Assembly (NCBI GenBank): GCA_948329865.1
Contig: OX415254.1
Span: 88,096,033 to 88,160,032, forward strand
Length of the DNA stretch: 64,000 nucleotides
Reading direction: 5' to 3'
DNA from: Linaria vulgaris
Taxonomy: Eukaryota; Streptophyta; Magnoliopsida; Lamiales; Plantaginaceae
The notes under the pieces are model-generated. The model saw only the letters and a list, made by a program, of their open reading frames with translations, ran no database searches and had not been told where the DNA came from. The position numbers and the translations under genes were made by a program. Positions 48,056-58,954 of this stretch are shown here, in pieces. Each line of letters starts with the position of its first letter. Positions within the stretch are counted from its first letter, which is position 1.

Positions 48056-48558
48056 ATAGTTTAATTACATTTGATTTAATATAATAATAGGTGAAATAGT
48101 GATTTTTTTAAAATTAGAAGTTTAGTACCGGTTTTGCCCGTGCAAAATTTAAAAAGTGGCCGGATTTAAACGTTAGGGCTAGTTTTAAACGAAATGTAAA
48201 AGTTGAGTATAGTTTTGCAACTTTTCAAACGTTGAGTATAGTTTCGAAAAAAATGCCTATAGATTGGGGCTAGTTTGTCATTTTTCTCTATTTTGAAAAG
48301 GACACTTACTCCCTTTATGATTGAGTGACCTTACACTTTAATCCTCAACAAGTCTTTTTTTGATGAAAGGCGATGATGCATCATAACAATTTTAATGACT
48401 TTATTTGTCAGTTACTCGGTAAATATAAGGATATAAGAATAACAATTCTTATTTGTTTACTGAAATTCTTTTACCTACAGTCACTAATGTTTTTAAAACT
48501 ATACTCTATCACATGTAAAATTTCTTTATTTATAGATACGTGACATAGCATTTCTTTA

Positions 48559-49057
48559 CGGCACATTTTGTTGCCCTTAATAGCCCATATTAATTAAATA
48601 GTGTGGGTTTATACCACATTTGGTTGGCAAATAAAAGGTAGAAGGGCCCAAGATAAATTGCCTTTTTGGAGCATTTTCCAAGATAACTAATCTCACCCTC
48701 CCCCCCTATGATAATTTAATGCCACAACCACCAACTTCAGCCACTCAAGTTAAATACCGTTTTGCCTCCATTTTTCAAAAAAAAAAAATACATTTTCCTG
48801 CTCTTAAAAAGGTGTTTACCTCACAATTGAGTGACATAAAGTAGAATCACGAATTACGAAGCAACTTAAGGGTAGTTTTGGTAATTCACGAAATTATGTG
48901 GATGTGTATGTGCAACCAACATGAGTTTTAGTAAAATTAAAGGCTACAAGGTGGGATTTTTTTTTTGCAACCAAATGTAAGATTAATTGTTTTATTTAGT
49001 ATAATCTTGACACTAAATTATATGGGTTTTCAGCTCATGAGGTAACCAAATGTGCCG
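48559..49057. mobile_element. MITE A (Harbinger/Tourist-like)
   Basis: Inverted ends CGGCACATTTTGTTGCC and, reversed, CGGCACATTTGGTTACC. TTA at 48556-48558 and 49058-49060. 499 bp, no coding content. Confidence 0.8.
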
Positions 49058-49077
49058 TTAGTGTACAGAAGGCAGAA

Positions 49078-49380
49078 GGGCTACTCTACAAGTTCGAGTA
49101 TTTTTGTTTTTCACTTTTTTCAAAAAATATAAATTACATGTGGTCAATGTCGCCATTTCACCTATTCTTTTAGATTTGATTGTGTAACATAAGTCAGTTT
49201 TTCATAGTAAAAGGCAATGATCATGGATTCTGTTATTCTCCCAATCATAAGAGAATTTCAGTTAATATTTCTTAATTTGGTAATAGTTGAATGTCCTTGA
49301 TCTGAGTTACTATTACATTTTGGTGGCTCTGCAGTTATGATGCCCTGTTATGAGTACGTTTCCTTGCAGTGCTCATACTC
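49078..49380. repeat. direct repeat S, copy 1
   Basis: Roughly 300 bp between MITE A and MITE B, starting (C/A)TACTCTACAAGTTCGAG. Copy 2 is at 50291-50605, with about 85-90 percent identity by eye, small indels included. MITE B sits inside copy 1's end (ATACTC/TTA). Confidence 0.8.
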
Positions 49381-49383
49381 TTA

Positions 49384-49789
49384 CGGCACATTTGGTTGCC
49401 CCATGAGCTGAAAACCCATATAATTTAGTGTCAAGATTATATTAAATAAAACAATTAATCTTACATTTGGTTGCAAAAAAAAATTCCACCTTGTAGCCTT
49501 TAATTTTACTAAAACTCATGTTTGGTTGCACATACACATCCACATAATTTCGTGAATTACCAAAACTACCCTTAAGTTGCTTCGTAATTCGTGATTCTAC
49601 TTTATGTCACTTAATTGTGATGTAAGCACCTTTTTAGGGGTAGGAAAATATAATTTTTTTGAAAAAAGTGGGGGCAAAACGGTATTTAACTTGAGTGGCT
49701 GAAGTTGCTGGTTGTGGCATTAAATTATCATAGGGGGGGAAGAGATTAGTTATTTTGGAAAATGCTCCAAAAAGGCATTTTATCTTGGG
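49384..49789. mobile_element. MITE B, inverted copy of MITE A, truncated by a LINE fragment
   Basis: Starts CGGCACATTTGGTTGCCCC after TTA at 49381-49383. It matches the reverse complement of MITE A from its right end for about 400 bp, up to ATCTTGGG at 49789, where LINE sequence begins. The last 100 bp and the second inverted end are missing. Confidence 0.8.
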
Positions 49790-50290
49790 TTAAATTAAAC
49801 GTTGACGGAAGTGTGTTATCAAGTACGAATATGGGATCGGCGGGGGGAGTTCTCCGCGATGCATCCGGCGCTTGGGTGTGGGGATTTGTGCGAAAGCTCG
49901 GAAGTCCTACGGTGTTAGAAGCGGAAATTGAAGCAATTCTCTTGGGGCTCTCCATCGCATGGGAGAAGAGAGTGCATCACCTTGAAATTGAGACGGACTC
50001 GACAGATGCTCTAAAAATTATTGAAGATGATACAATGCGTGGCCACGAGCTACAAGGGAAGATTGAAGAATGTCGTGCACTTTTGCACATGCCGTGGGAG
50101 ACGAGACTTCGTTGGATTGCGAGAGGAGAGAATAGAGTTGCGAATGCTATGGCAAAAGTTCCCATTGAGTTAGAGGAGGGTGTTAGAGTTGTTCTAACCC
50201 CACCCCCTAGTATTGCGTCTATTTTATTTGCGGATTATTGCCTAAGGGCTAGGTGTTTCATTTTTCTACCAAAAAAAACAAAAAACAAAA
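49790..50290 (+). pseudogene. LINE 3' fragment with RNase H-like domain
   Basis: Starts abruptly at KLNVDGSV (about 49792) and encodes the terminal RNase H-like domain: GSAGGVLRDASGAWVWGF, LEIETDSTDALK, RWIARGENRVANAMAK. It ends in CTACCAAAAAAAACAAAAAA at 50266-50285. The frame is open for about 150 codons. It is a 5'-truncated LINE related to, but diverged from, the one at 22640-28500. Confidence 0.85.
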
Positions 50291-50605
50291 GGGCCACTCT
50301 ACAAGTTCGAGTATTTTTGTTTTTCACTTTTTTCAAAAAAATAATGAATTACGTGTGGTCAATATTGTCATTTCACCTATTCTATTAGATTTGATTGTGT
50401 AACATAAGTTAGTTTTTTCATAGTAAGAGGCTAAGGCCATGGATTCCGTTATTCTCCCAATGATAAAGAAAATGTCAGTTAATATTTCTTAAATTTGATA
50501 ATAGTTGCATGTCCTTTATCTGAGTTTACATACAATTACATTTTGGTGGCTTTGCAGTTACAACGCGCTGTTATAAGTTTGTTTCCTTGCAGGGCGTATA
50601 CTCTT
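50291..50605. repeat. direct repeat S, copy 2
   Basis: Begins directly at the LINE tail (GGGCCACTCTACAAGTTCG) and ends GCAGGGCGTATACTCTT. See copy 1 at 49078-49380. Confidence 0.8.
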
Positions 50606-52651
50606 GGATTTGTTTCCTTGCAGGGCATATTCTCTTACATTTGATTGATACATTTCCATTGATATTGTCGCTTTAACCATGTCATAAAGCCTTTCAACTT
50701 CATTTATTTTGGCTTAATTCTGTGTTCATAGACGCTATATGCATTTAATGATACTATGTATTGTTTTGAAGTTTTTCACAATTATGTCCTTATTGAGGTA
50801 TTGTTGCGATTAGAAGCCCTTGCTGCTGTAATTATACATAAATCTGTGGTTTATAGATAGATAGTTAGACAGACAGGTAGATAAATGATTGTATGGATGA
50901 AAGAGAAGTACTATTATGACATCAAGGCTCTCTTTAGAATAAGACCTCTTTGCTATTTTTTAACAATATTATACATCTTATGTAGCAGTTCGATAAACTT
51001 ATAAAAGTCGAACTATAGTAGAGCTGGGCAGCTTTGAGGATTGGATTTGGTTGCTCATGTTGCCTTTTGCTCATTCATGTTTCTCTGGCTTTCTCATATG
51101 ATACTAGTTTATACGATTACGCAAACTATGGGATAGTCATTCCTCTCCTATGCTGTTCAATCTTCCGATGATAACGAATTAAATGTGCTTTCATATTATT
51201 GAAAGATCACGGCAAAGCAAATAGCTAGCTTGGAGAAGCTGTATCATTCAAACTTTTGACTATTTGTTCAATTGGGTTACCATTGGTTTTCTCGTGGAAT
51301 AGTAATGTTCATGGAAAAGATTTGGACTTTAAAACAGATAAGGGGAGGTGTGAGTGTGTACGTTAGTGTACAAATTATATTTTTTTTCAAGCGTTAGAGT
51401 GCCTTAACTTGGAGAAATTATTACGTTCAACCGCCACACACAACAGGGTGGGGTGGGACGACAAGTCGATTATTTTTAGCTATCTAGACTAGTTTTTGTA
51501 CAAATCGATGCCACATAATAATTATTTTTTTATTATAAAAAGTAAAAATTAAAGCCGCATATTTCACTATTATCTCCAAAGCATTATAATATTAATTTGA
51601 TTCACTCTTTTTTTCAATAATGCTAATGGTCTACTCCAAAAGAATTAGTTGAAATATTTTTGCATAAAAGTATTTTTATATCTTCGTTGAAGTTTACTAT
51701 TTATTTCTTATTATTGTACTATTCACTGAATTACTTTATAAATTTTACAATATTATTTGAGTAACTTATTACTAAATAGTTATTTTCCCCCCTAAATTAT
51801 ATAACATAATAAACACGAAAAAACAAAAAAAGTAACTAAACTAATTTTAGTAATTCATTTCTTTTTAAAAACATCTTTTTCTAACACCCACCATCCCACC
51901 ACCCCTACCTCCCCCCCCCCCCCCCCCCTACCCTTCACCACCGATTTCTCAATCGTCGGAGATCCGTCACGACAAAAACAACGAGATCTCGTTGCCGCAA
52001 CCCCTCGTTGTGTTGATCGACGTAGCGGTTGGGCTTTCAGGACGTTTGGCGGATACAAACACGGTTAGATTGGTGGGTGACAGAGCTTCTGGCGAAGGAG
52101 AAATCGGTGGTGACGGTGCGGGGTGTGGAGGACGGATTTTCTTTCTATTAAGTTTTATTAACTTTTTATCTTTTTGTTATTGTTTAAGGTGATTAAAAAT
52201 TAGCATTATCAAAAAAAGCAATTGTTTTTTTTAATAAGTATTTGATTTAATTTTCAGCTTTAATTTTATAGATAATTATATTTAGTAATTTTGAAATAAA
52301 GAAACTAAGCAATTTTTAACATAAAATAAAAACTACCATTATTAAAATATGTTTGAATTTATATAAATTTTTAGTTTCTTTTCTTATTACGTACGTGGCA
52401 TTCACGTGGATACCACTTGCATAGGTGGGTCAAAAAAAAGGTCAAAATTGGTTAGTTTTGGGTCAAGGGGCGCTACAACAAATTTTAACGGTGACATGAA
52501 GACATTCCGTGAATGATGAACCAAAATTAAACTAGAATGCCAACTTGAGTGACCAAAATTGAGGCATGTCAAATTAATTGATCAAAGTTGAAGAAATGAC
52601 AACTTAATAGACCAAAGCAATGCCTTAGTAAATGGCAACTTACTAAAATAA
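50606..52651. other. intergenic, no gene seen
   Basis: AT-rich, with a pure C run of about 19 bases at about 51910-51928 followed by a moderately GC-rich stretch to 52150. Open frames at 51855-52192 are short and repeat-like (Gly/Val-rich), with no motif. Confidence 0.5.
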
Positions 52652-53064
52652 GGAGAATTACAAAAATTACCACTCAACTATGGGGTAATTACACAAACTA
52701 CTCCTCATTTTGAGAAATTACACAAACTACCCTTATGTCAAAAAAAAAAAAAATTTAAGACAACCTTGCAACTTCAAATCACAGCTTAGACTAAAACTCG
52801 CATATAATTTATTTTTACTTTCAAAATATTATTTGTTTTTAATTTTTTTCCTGTTTTTAAACAAGATAAATGAGTTTTAATGCAATAATTTTGATTTGTT
52901 TATTGTTTCTTGTGCAAAGTAAATGAGAATGAATTTACATTCAATAAAATTTAATAATTTTTATACGAAAAATCGGTCATAAGAATAGTTTGTGTAATTT
53001 TTCAAACATGAGGGGTAGTATGTGTAATTACCCATAGTTGAGGGGTAGCTTGTGTATTTCTCTT
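52652..53064. mobile_element. inverted-repeat element (MITE), family uncertain
   Basis: The left arm (GAGAATTACAAAAATTACC, CTCAACTATGGGGTAATTAC, ACAAACTACTCCTCATTTTG) is matched in reverse at 52990-53064. Arms are about 75 bp. Flanks ACTAAAATA and ACTAAATAT would be a 9-bp duplication with two mismatches, which would suit a Mutator-type MITE. Confidence 0.65.
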
Positions 53065-53131
53065 TACTAAATATTCACTTATCATGTGATAAAGTACGTG
53101 GGTTCTAGACTATAACCGTGGCAAAATGCAG

Positions 53132-53673
53132 CGGGAAAAAAAATCAAAATTGGTCCTTTATTGTGTCCTAGTTACAGTTTTCCTCTTTTATTATGTCTTT
53201 GTTTTAGTTTGGTCCTTTATTGTGTGTTTCACTACGATTTTGGTCCTTCGGATGGAATCTCAGCAAAAAATGTCATGTAGGAGCACATGCCGCCCTAAAT
53301 TTATTTTTTTGTAATTTTTCACAAGCAAATTCGCATGTTGGAACAACAATTTTAATTTTTTATTTTAAATTTTGACCCGTCCGATCCGGATAACCTGGTC
53401 AAATCGGGTTGGTCAGGTCAAAAATTTAAATAAATAAAAATTAAAAAAAATTGAAACCAACATTTCCACGTGTGAATTTGCATGTGAGAATTAAAAAAAA
53501 ATTATTTTGGCCGACAAGTGTTCCCACGTGATATTTTTTGAATCATACTTTTTCCTAAGGACCAAAATCTTAATGAAATACACAATAAATGACCAAAATA
53601 AAACAAGGACACAATAAAGGACGAAAAGTGTAACTAGGACACAATAAATGACTAGTTTCAATTTTTTTCCCAA
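53132..53673. mobile_element. Mutator-like MITE with 9-bp target duplication
   Basis: Long inverted arms of about 130 bp (CGGGAAAAAAAATCAAAATT, GGTCCTTTATTGTGTCC, TTTCACTACGATTTTGGTCC on the left). The perfect 9-bp duplication AAAATGCAG is at 53123-53131 and 53674-53682. 542 bp, no coding content. Confidence 0.82.
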
Positions 53674-53968
53674 AATGCAGCTATAACGTTATATAATGAA
53701 AATTAAACTAGGTTTAATTAAAAAACATACTCAACAAATATTGTCAAAGAGAAAAAGACATTCTCTCCAAATGACACGGTTTCATAAGCTTGAGAATGTA
53801 TTAATACTAGGTCATAATATACCAAATATAATGGACTTGGATTACCCGATTTAAGAAGGTAATCGTGAGACCTCATCACAGAGATTTCTTCAGGAAAAAA
53901 AAAAACGCTTATTCTAATCCACAAATATAACCTCAACATTTATTTTTTTGCCCCGACTTATATATAAT

Positions 53969-54639
53969 TGTTTTGGTCTTATTTCGTCACGGTAATAGAA
54001 CACAATAATTGTACAAAATGAGATCAAACAATGCTATCCAATATTATTAACGGACTAGCTTGGTCCGGAACACGTAATACAAGCTTTCTAGACAGAATAA
54101 TTAAATTACAATGTTAATGAAACGCATCGAATTTCAAGTATTCGATACTGACGTGTCGAATGAGAGTCGATTCGATGCGGTACAATTGTCACCAACTGAA
54201 AAGCAATCTGAAAGGTATCGAATTCGATACGTGCTGTAGATGTCGAATTCGATGCGTATCAAGGTATCGAACAAAGATACAATATTTCTGTGCGTGTCGA
54301 ATTGAGCTTGATTCGATATGGGTCGTATCGAATGAGGATGGTTCGATGCTGACTGTACTAAGCTGGTTCAGTTCACGAAAAGTCCCTTTTGAACACAAGG
54401 GGACGGGCTATTTATAGAACCCGTCCCGTGGAGCCCACAATCCAATATAGTAATTCGTATCGAATCACTGTTGTTCGATACACGCATCGAATCCGGCGTA
54501 TTCGATGCGCTGGTGGGCTGGCCCAGTTGGGAGAGCTTATACCGCTGATTCGATGCGCGCCTCGAATTCTCCCTATTCGATGCGCTTTTGGGCCGGCCCA
54601 ATAACGTTATATTGGGCCAATCCTAAATTACACCCATCA
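53969..54639 (-). repeat. LTR (3' LTR in element orientation)
   Basis: Starts on the + strand with TGTTTTGGTC and ends CACCCATCA. It carries about ten palindromic TCGAAT/ATTCGA units and a - strand TATA box (CTATAAATAG) at 54408-54417. Appears identical to 61498-62168. Confidence 0.95.
54400..54427 (-). promoter_or_regulatory. LTR TATA box within an inverted repeat
   Basis: GGGACGGG (54400-54407) and CCCGTCCC (54420-54427) are perfect complements that enclose CTATTTATAG, which reads CTATAAATAG on the sense strand. The same arrangement is at 61929-61956 in the other LTR. Confidence 0.75.
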
Positions 54640-54660
54640 TATAGTCCCCCCAGTTTGGGA
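54640..54660 (-). promoter_or_regulatory. polypurine tract of the young element
   Basis: On the - strand CAAACTGGGGGGACTATA abuts the LTR start TGATGGGTG. It would prime plus-strand DNA synthesis. The older element has the near-identical CAAACTGGGGGACTTA. Confidence 0.8.
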
Positions 54661-54905
54661 GACGATATCAATTTAGGGATCGTCTTCCAAACTTTCTAAA
54701 ATATAAGTGTACCGATTTGAGATATTTCTAATCATAGTAAAATCGGATCAGCTCAACGTTCTTGTAATAAAAGATAATAAGATGATTTTAGACGCATCGA
54801 ATATTTTACTATTCGATGCGTCAAATAGCACGCATCGAATTTCAGTTATTCGATGCGGTTATTCGATGCGTCAATATAGCTGGGCCTGGTGGGCCTGTCG
54901 TCCCC

Positions 54906-55334
54906 TATATAAGGGGGTGCTGCCTCGGCGGAATCATTATTCTGCTGTCAGACGCCGCTCTTCAGGTAAGACGCATCGAATCTGCGTCATTCGATGCGTT
55001 CCGCATCGAATCATAAGTGATTCGATACGCTCAGTATCGAATTGTAAAAATTCGATGCGTTAAAAAGTTCGCTCCTGCTCACTATGAGCTTATCGTCGCG
55101 TTATTCTGATTTGCCGTTTTTACTTTGTGTAGGATACAAGCAACTAAGCAAGACTTTCCTTTATCGAGAATATATTTGAGGTAAAAATATTTTGTTTTTA
55201 TTGTATCTTATCATTTAGTTTTTAACACGTTCGGTACCGTATATATATGAGTGATATACGAGAGTGTGTAGTGACATATTCGTCCTTAGTCAGTGTCGTG
55301 TTTCAAACATATTTCAGTTAACTCTTTATCAAAG
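54906..55334 (+). promoter_or_regulatory. promoter and spliced leader of the antisense gene
   Basis: TATATAAG is at 54906-54913. A donor CTTCAG/GTAAGA follows at 54966, with an acceptor TTTGTGTAG ending at 55132. A second donor TTTGAG/GTAAAA is at 55181, with acceptor TATTTCAG ending at 55317. ATG 55335 follows. These are standard plant signals, so the gene probably has two leader introns. The first holds three of the palindromes. Confidence 0.65.
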
Positions 55335-57720
55335 ATGGTGAGCATTGAGACCCAATCCGGGAGTGATTCGAGTTCAGGTTCTAGCTCCAGTTCGATTAAC
55401 AAAGAGAATCCCTCAAAAGCACTAGCAGTTCCGACCGCAGGCGATACAGATGTTTGTGACGATATATCTATCGATTCTCCGGCGGATAATAATCCTGCTC
55501 CAGAATTGAACCCGACAACTGAGGTTAATAGTAATGAACCTTCGCCCTATAGAGATAACCGTGCTGCGAGCGAGGGTGAGGAAGATGTAGATTACATTAA
55601 TAAGGAATTTGACGATCATATCGAGGTCCCAGGAATGACCTATGACCAATACGTGTCTCGTCTCCAGCATAATCGTAGGGGATTGCGCGAAAAATTTAAT
55701 ATTCCTGACAAGTATAAAATTGTCATTCCTGGCCCACATGACCGGATGCATAATCCACCACCTGGTCACATCACTGTGTTTGTCGGCCAACTTTTAAACG
55801 GATTGCGCTTTCCAATTCCTTATGAACTGAAATGGCTTCTGCGGAAGATAAATGTCGTTCCTGCTCAACTCACGCCAAACTCTTACGGGAGCATGATTGG
55901 TTTCATCATAGTGATGAAGGCTCTGGGCGAACGACACAGTCCCAATGAATTCTACGCGCTATTCGAGATTGCAAGACGCGAAGAAGGCTTCTACCATATA
56001 AAAGCTCAAACGAATCGAAAGTTTTTAAACGGTGGAGCAACCGGGTACGGAAAGGACTGGAAGAGACGATACTTCTTCATTAAGGAGAGTTATGAAAATG
56101 AGTTTTTGGGATTCCGCCGGGAGTGGTTCACCGGTACAAGGGTAGCAATTCCCAGTGGGGTTTCCATAACCCTGTGGAATTGCGAGTTCATTCCCACCCT
56201 AGTTAGAGAACATCAATTTGATGTTAAGAAACTCGTTGAAAATCGAGTTCTTTCTTTGGCTGGGTTGTCACCAGTGAAGTACAAGGGAAAAATGACCCTT
56301 GGTACATATCTGACCTTTTTGATATCCTTGTTTTACGTTTATTATGCATTCTAACGATTTGTCTTTGTTGCAGAAAAATACTTCATGAGTCGACACGCAA
56401 GGATGAACCGGGTTCTCGATGCGGATATGGAAAGTTCGCAGACCGAGACTGCGCGTACAATTCCTCCTCCGCGGAAGAGAAAGAGTAAGGGTAAAAAGAA
56501 AGTGTCTGAACCCTCAACTGCTACTGCAGCTGTTGCTGCTAGTGCTTTGCCGGTTGACGCTTTTGAGGACTTGCTCGGAAGTAATCCTGAGGATAATCCA
56601 GGCGGTGGCGAGGAGTTGGAAAGCAGAGCAACCGAGACTGGCGAGGATGTCGGCAATCTTGTTCATCGTAAAAGACGAAGAGTGCCGCAAAATTTATCGC
56701 AGACTGCTGGGGTTGCTGCTACGACTAGCCAAGCTGCCAGGCCAAGTTCCTCTAACCCTCCTGTTGGTGCATCCGGTCCAAGTTACGCGGCTGGACCTAG
56801 CCAGGGTCCTCGAGCTCGGGTCGCTGGGTACCAACTATCGGAGGCCGAGACCATCGAGCATCTGAAGGCAATATTGCCTGGTTTGTCCGTCCCTCTTCCG
56901 ATTTCCAACGAAGAGAGAAAAAGGCTGGAGCGTAATACATTGCATCTGCTGACAGCGGTAATGATGTCTTGTCTGACTTACATTTTCTGTGATTTTGCTC
57001 TGCGAACTTTTATCTAATCATTCATGTGTTGTCAGGCGGGCGGCTTCGTGGACGTTATGGCCTCAGCCTTAATGGATTTCAAGGAGAGTGCCAGTAACGC
57101 TGATAACTCTGCACTTGAAGCTGCCCTCGATGCCAAAGAAAAAACTTTGCAAACGGCCAAAGAAGCTCGAGAGCAAGCTAAAAAAGTCGAAGAAGATCTT
57201 AATCAGCAAATTTCTGCGCTGAAGATGGAGGTTGCTGCAGCCAAAGAGGAAGCTCACAATGCTGACATCAATGGTTACCTTAGAGGCCTGAAAGATGTAA
57301 GATATATATTATTCCTAGAATTTGACATCTATTCTCTTATTTTCAATCTTATTAATATCTTTTTATCCTTCTAAAAAGGTTTCCTCCGAGCAATCATTGG
57401 AAATTGCTGAAAAGTTCCTTCGGGGCAATACGTTTCAAAAGCTGTGCGCTCGTCGAGATGATCATGTGGCTCGAAATGCTCAAGCTCTTACGGTACATCA
57501 GTTCTATACTTCTGGCTATGTTCGTGGCAAATTTGATCCAGAATGGTTAGACTTGTCCCTGGGGCCAGACTTGAAGAAACGTCCACCCCGTCAAACTTCT
57601 GAGGCTACAGAAACTGATGAGTTTGCCCCTCTACTGGATAGGGAGGATCTCGTTTTCGGAGGGTTATCACCGTCGTTAGAAATGCCCGAACCATATCCCT
57701 CATCAGAAGATGAAGACTGA
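55335..57720 (+). CDS. antisense gene of the LTR element (PF04195-like putative gypsy-type transposon protein), intact and spliced
   Basis: Four coding exons, 55335-56301, 56374-56957, 57036-57296 and 57379-57720, all with GT-AG borders and matching phases, give 717 residues. Residues 1-80 are Ser/acidic-rich. About 90-320 resemble the plant-specific domain found antisense in gypsy elements (YKIVIPGPHDRMHNPPPGH, GLRFPIPYELKWLLRKINVV, PAQLTPNSYGSM). A basic, nuclear-localisation-like cluster RKRKSKGKKK is at 356-365, and a second, HRKRRRVPQ, is near 420. A Ser/Pro/Gly linker follows, then a coiled coil at about 540-590 (AKEAREQAKKVEEDLNQQ), and an acidic tail ending PSSEDED. It converges on gag-protease. 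The function of this family is not known. Nuclear action and DNA binding are my inference. The first ATG of the frame (55293) lies within the predicted leader intron, so 55335 is preferred. Confidence 0.85.
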
Positions 57721-58954
57721 GACTGGTCGTTATTCAGACTGTTTATTATTTCTGTTTTTATAAACAATTTTCATTTGTTACTTAATTTGTGGGATACTGA
57801 CTGTTGTCTTTTCTTTCAATTTCTTATCTCAGTCCTTTACTTTATTTTGACAACCTGCTGGTTCATTATTTTTCATCGAAAATTGTTTATCAATATTTTC
57901 CGTAGTATCTGCCCTCTACTTCAATGACCTTAGTCATTTTGGGGCGAAATGTTTGTTTCAATTTGTTATTCGTGATTTCCTGAGTTTGTCGCAATATAGC
58001 ACGTCCCTCCCTTATTTTGTTTTAGGGGTTTATGGTACCTCATGGTATTTTGAGCAGGTTCTTATCCTTTTCGTCTTGAACTTTAGTTGGTATCTCGTGC
58101 CTCTTTGGGGTAGAGTCTCCGTTCTGTATGTTGTCTTTGACTTCTAACGGTATCTCATGCCACTTTGGGACAGAGTATCCGTTTTCTTGATTGATTTAGG
58201 GATTTTCGGTATCTCTTGCCACTTTGGGGCAGAGTTTCCGTCCATTTGTTGCCTCTGGCTTCTTTCGGTATCACTTGCCACTTTGGGACAAGGTTTCCGT
58301 TCTTCCGATTTCTTCGGGAATTTTCGGTATCTCGTGCCACTTTGGGGCAGAGTTTCCGTTCTTCTGATTTCTTCGGGGATTTTCGGTATCTCGTGCCACT
58401 TTGGGGCAGAGTTTCCGTTCTTCTGATTTCTTCGGGGATTTTCGGTATCTCGTGCCACTTTGGGGCAGAGTTTCCGTTCTTCTGATTTCTTCGGGGATTT
58501 TCGGTATCTCGTGCCACTTTGGGGCAGAGTTTCCGTTCTTCTGATTTCTTCGGGGATTTTCGGTATCTCGTGCCACTTTGGGGCAGAGTTTCCGTTCTTC
58601 TGATTTCTTCGGGGATTTTCGGTATCTCGTGCCACTTTGGGGCAGAGTTTCCGTTCTTCTGATTTTTTAGACCTGCACTGATTACATTATGCAAAGTATA
58701 CAGAATTTACGTAAATCAATTAATTCGACATAATCTTCTTGAATAATTCAAAATAGATTATGTAAATTGAACTGAGCTTTGATCACTGCTCATTTGCATG
58801 ACTTCCAGTGCCGTCCTTCAGATCCAGGATTTGAGGTACCTGTTTTAAGTTCACACATTCTTGTCCCTCATGCGTATTATAGCAGAGAGAACGAATAAAA
58901 ACGTGTTCAAAATACTCAAAATGCTAAAAATACTTGTAAATTTCAACAGAATAT
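57721..58954. other. region between the convergent genes of the element
   Basis: 3' UTR of the antisense gene, then the 59-bp tandem repeat (58070-58670), then about 280 bp of AT-rich sequence before the gag-protease stop at 58955. Pol genes would normally follow gag-protease here on the - strand, but none is present. Confidence 0.7.
58070..58670. repeat. 59-bp tandem repeat, about ten copies
   Basis: The unit contains GATTTTCGGTATCTCGTGCC, ACTTTGGGGCAGAGTTTCCG and TTCTTCTGATTTCTTCGGG. About six copies at 58317-58670 are almost identical. Those at 58070-58316 are diverged. On the - strand all three frames are open across the array (up to 179 codons), because the unit lacks stops and 59 is not a multiple of three; this is not evidence of a gene. 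Confidence 0.92.

Larger units (their letters stand above)
54120..55060. repeat. array of about fifteen TCGAAT/ATTCGA palindromes
   Basis: Units have arms CG(C/T)ATCGAAT and ATTCGAT(G/A)CG separated mostly by 7-8 nt of unrelated spacer, e.g. at about 54123, 54485, 54792, 54829, 54971, 55001 and 55030. One unit is a continuous palindrome, GTATCGAATTCGATAC, at about 54214. Units occur in the LTR (54120-54590), upstream of the antisense gene's TATA box (54792-54880) and inside its first intron (54970-55060). The LTR units recur in the second LTR (61650-62115). Confidence 0.9.

Noticed and set aside
51855..52192. Gene around the poly-C run
   Set aside because: Frames are short and of biased composition, and no splice pattern or domain is visible.
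54160..54604. Small frames within the LTR (85, 69, 77 and 71 codons, repeated in the other LTR)
   Set aside because: They reflect the stop-poor palindrome units and appear in several frames and both strands.
54120..55060. Possible CRISPR-like array, because short repeats alternate with unique spacers
   Set aside because: The repeats are palindromic half-sites with only 7-8 nt spacers and irregular distances between units, inside a plant retrotransposon. CRISPR arrays have longer spacers and occur in prokaryotes.
58144..58694. 163- and 179-codon repetitive protein frames
   Set aside because: All three - strand frames are open because of the 59-bp repeat. No ATG context, promoter or domain supports translation.
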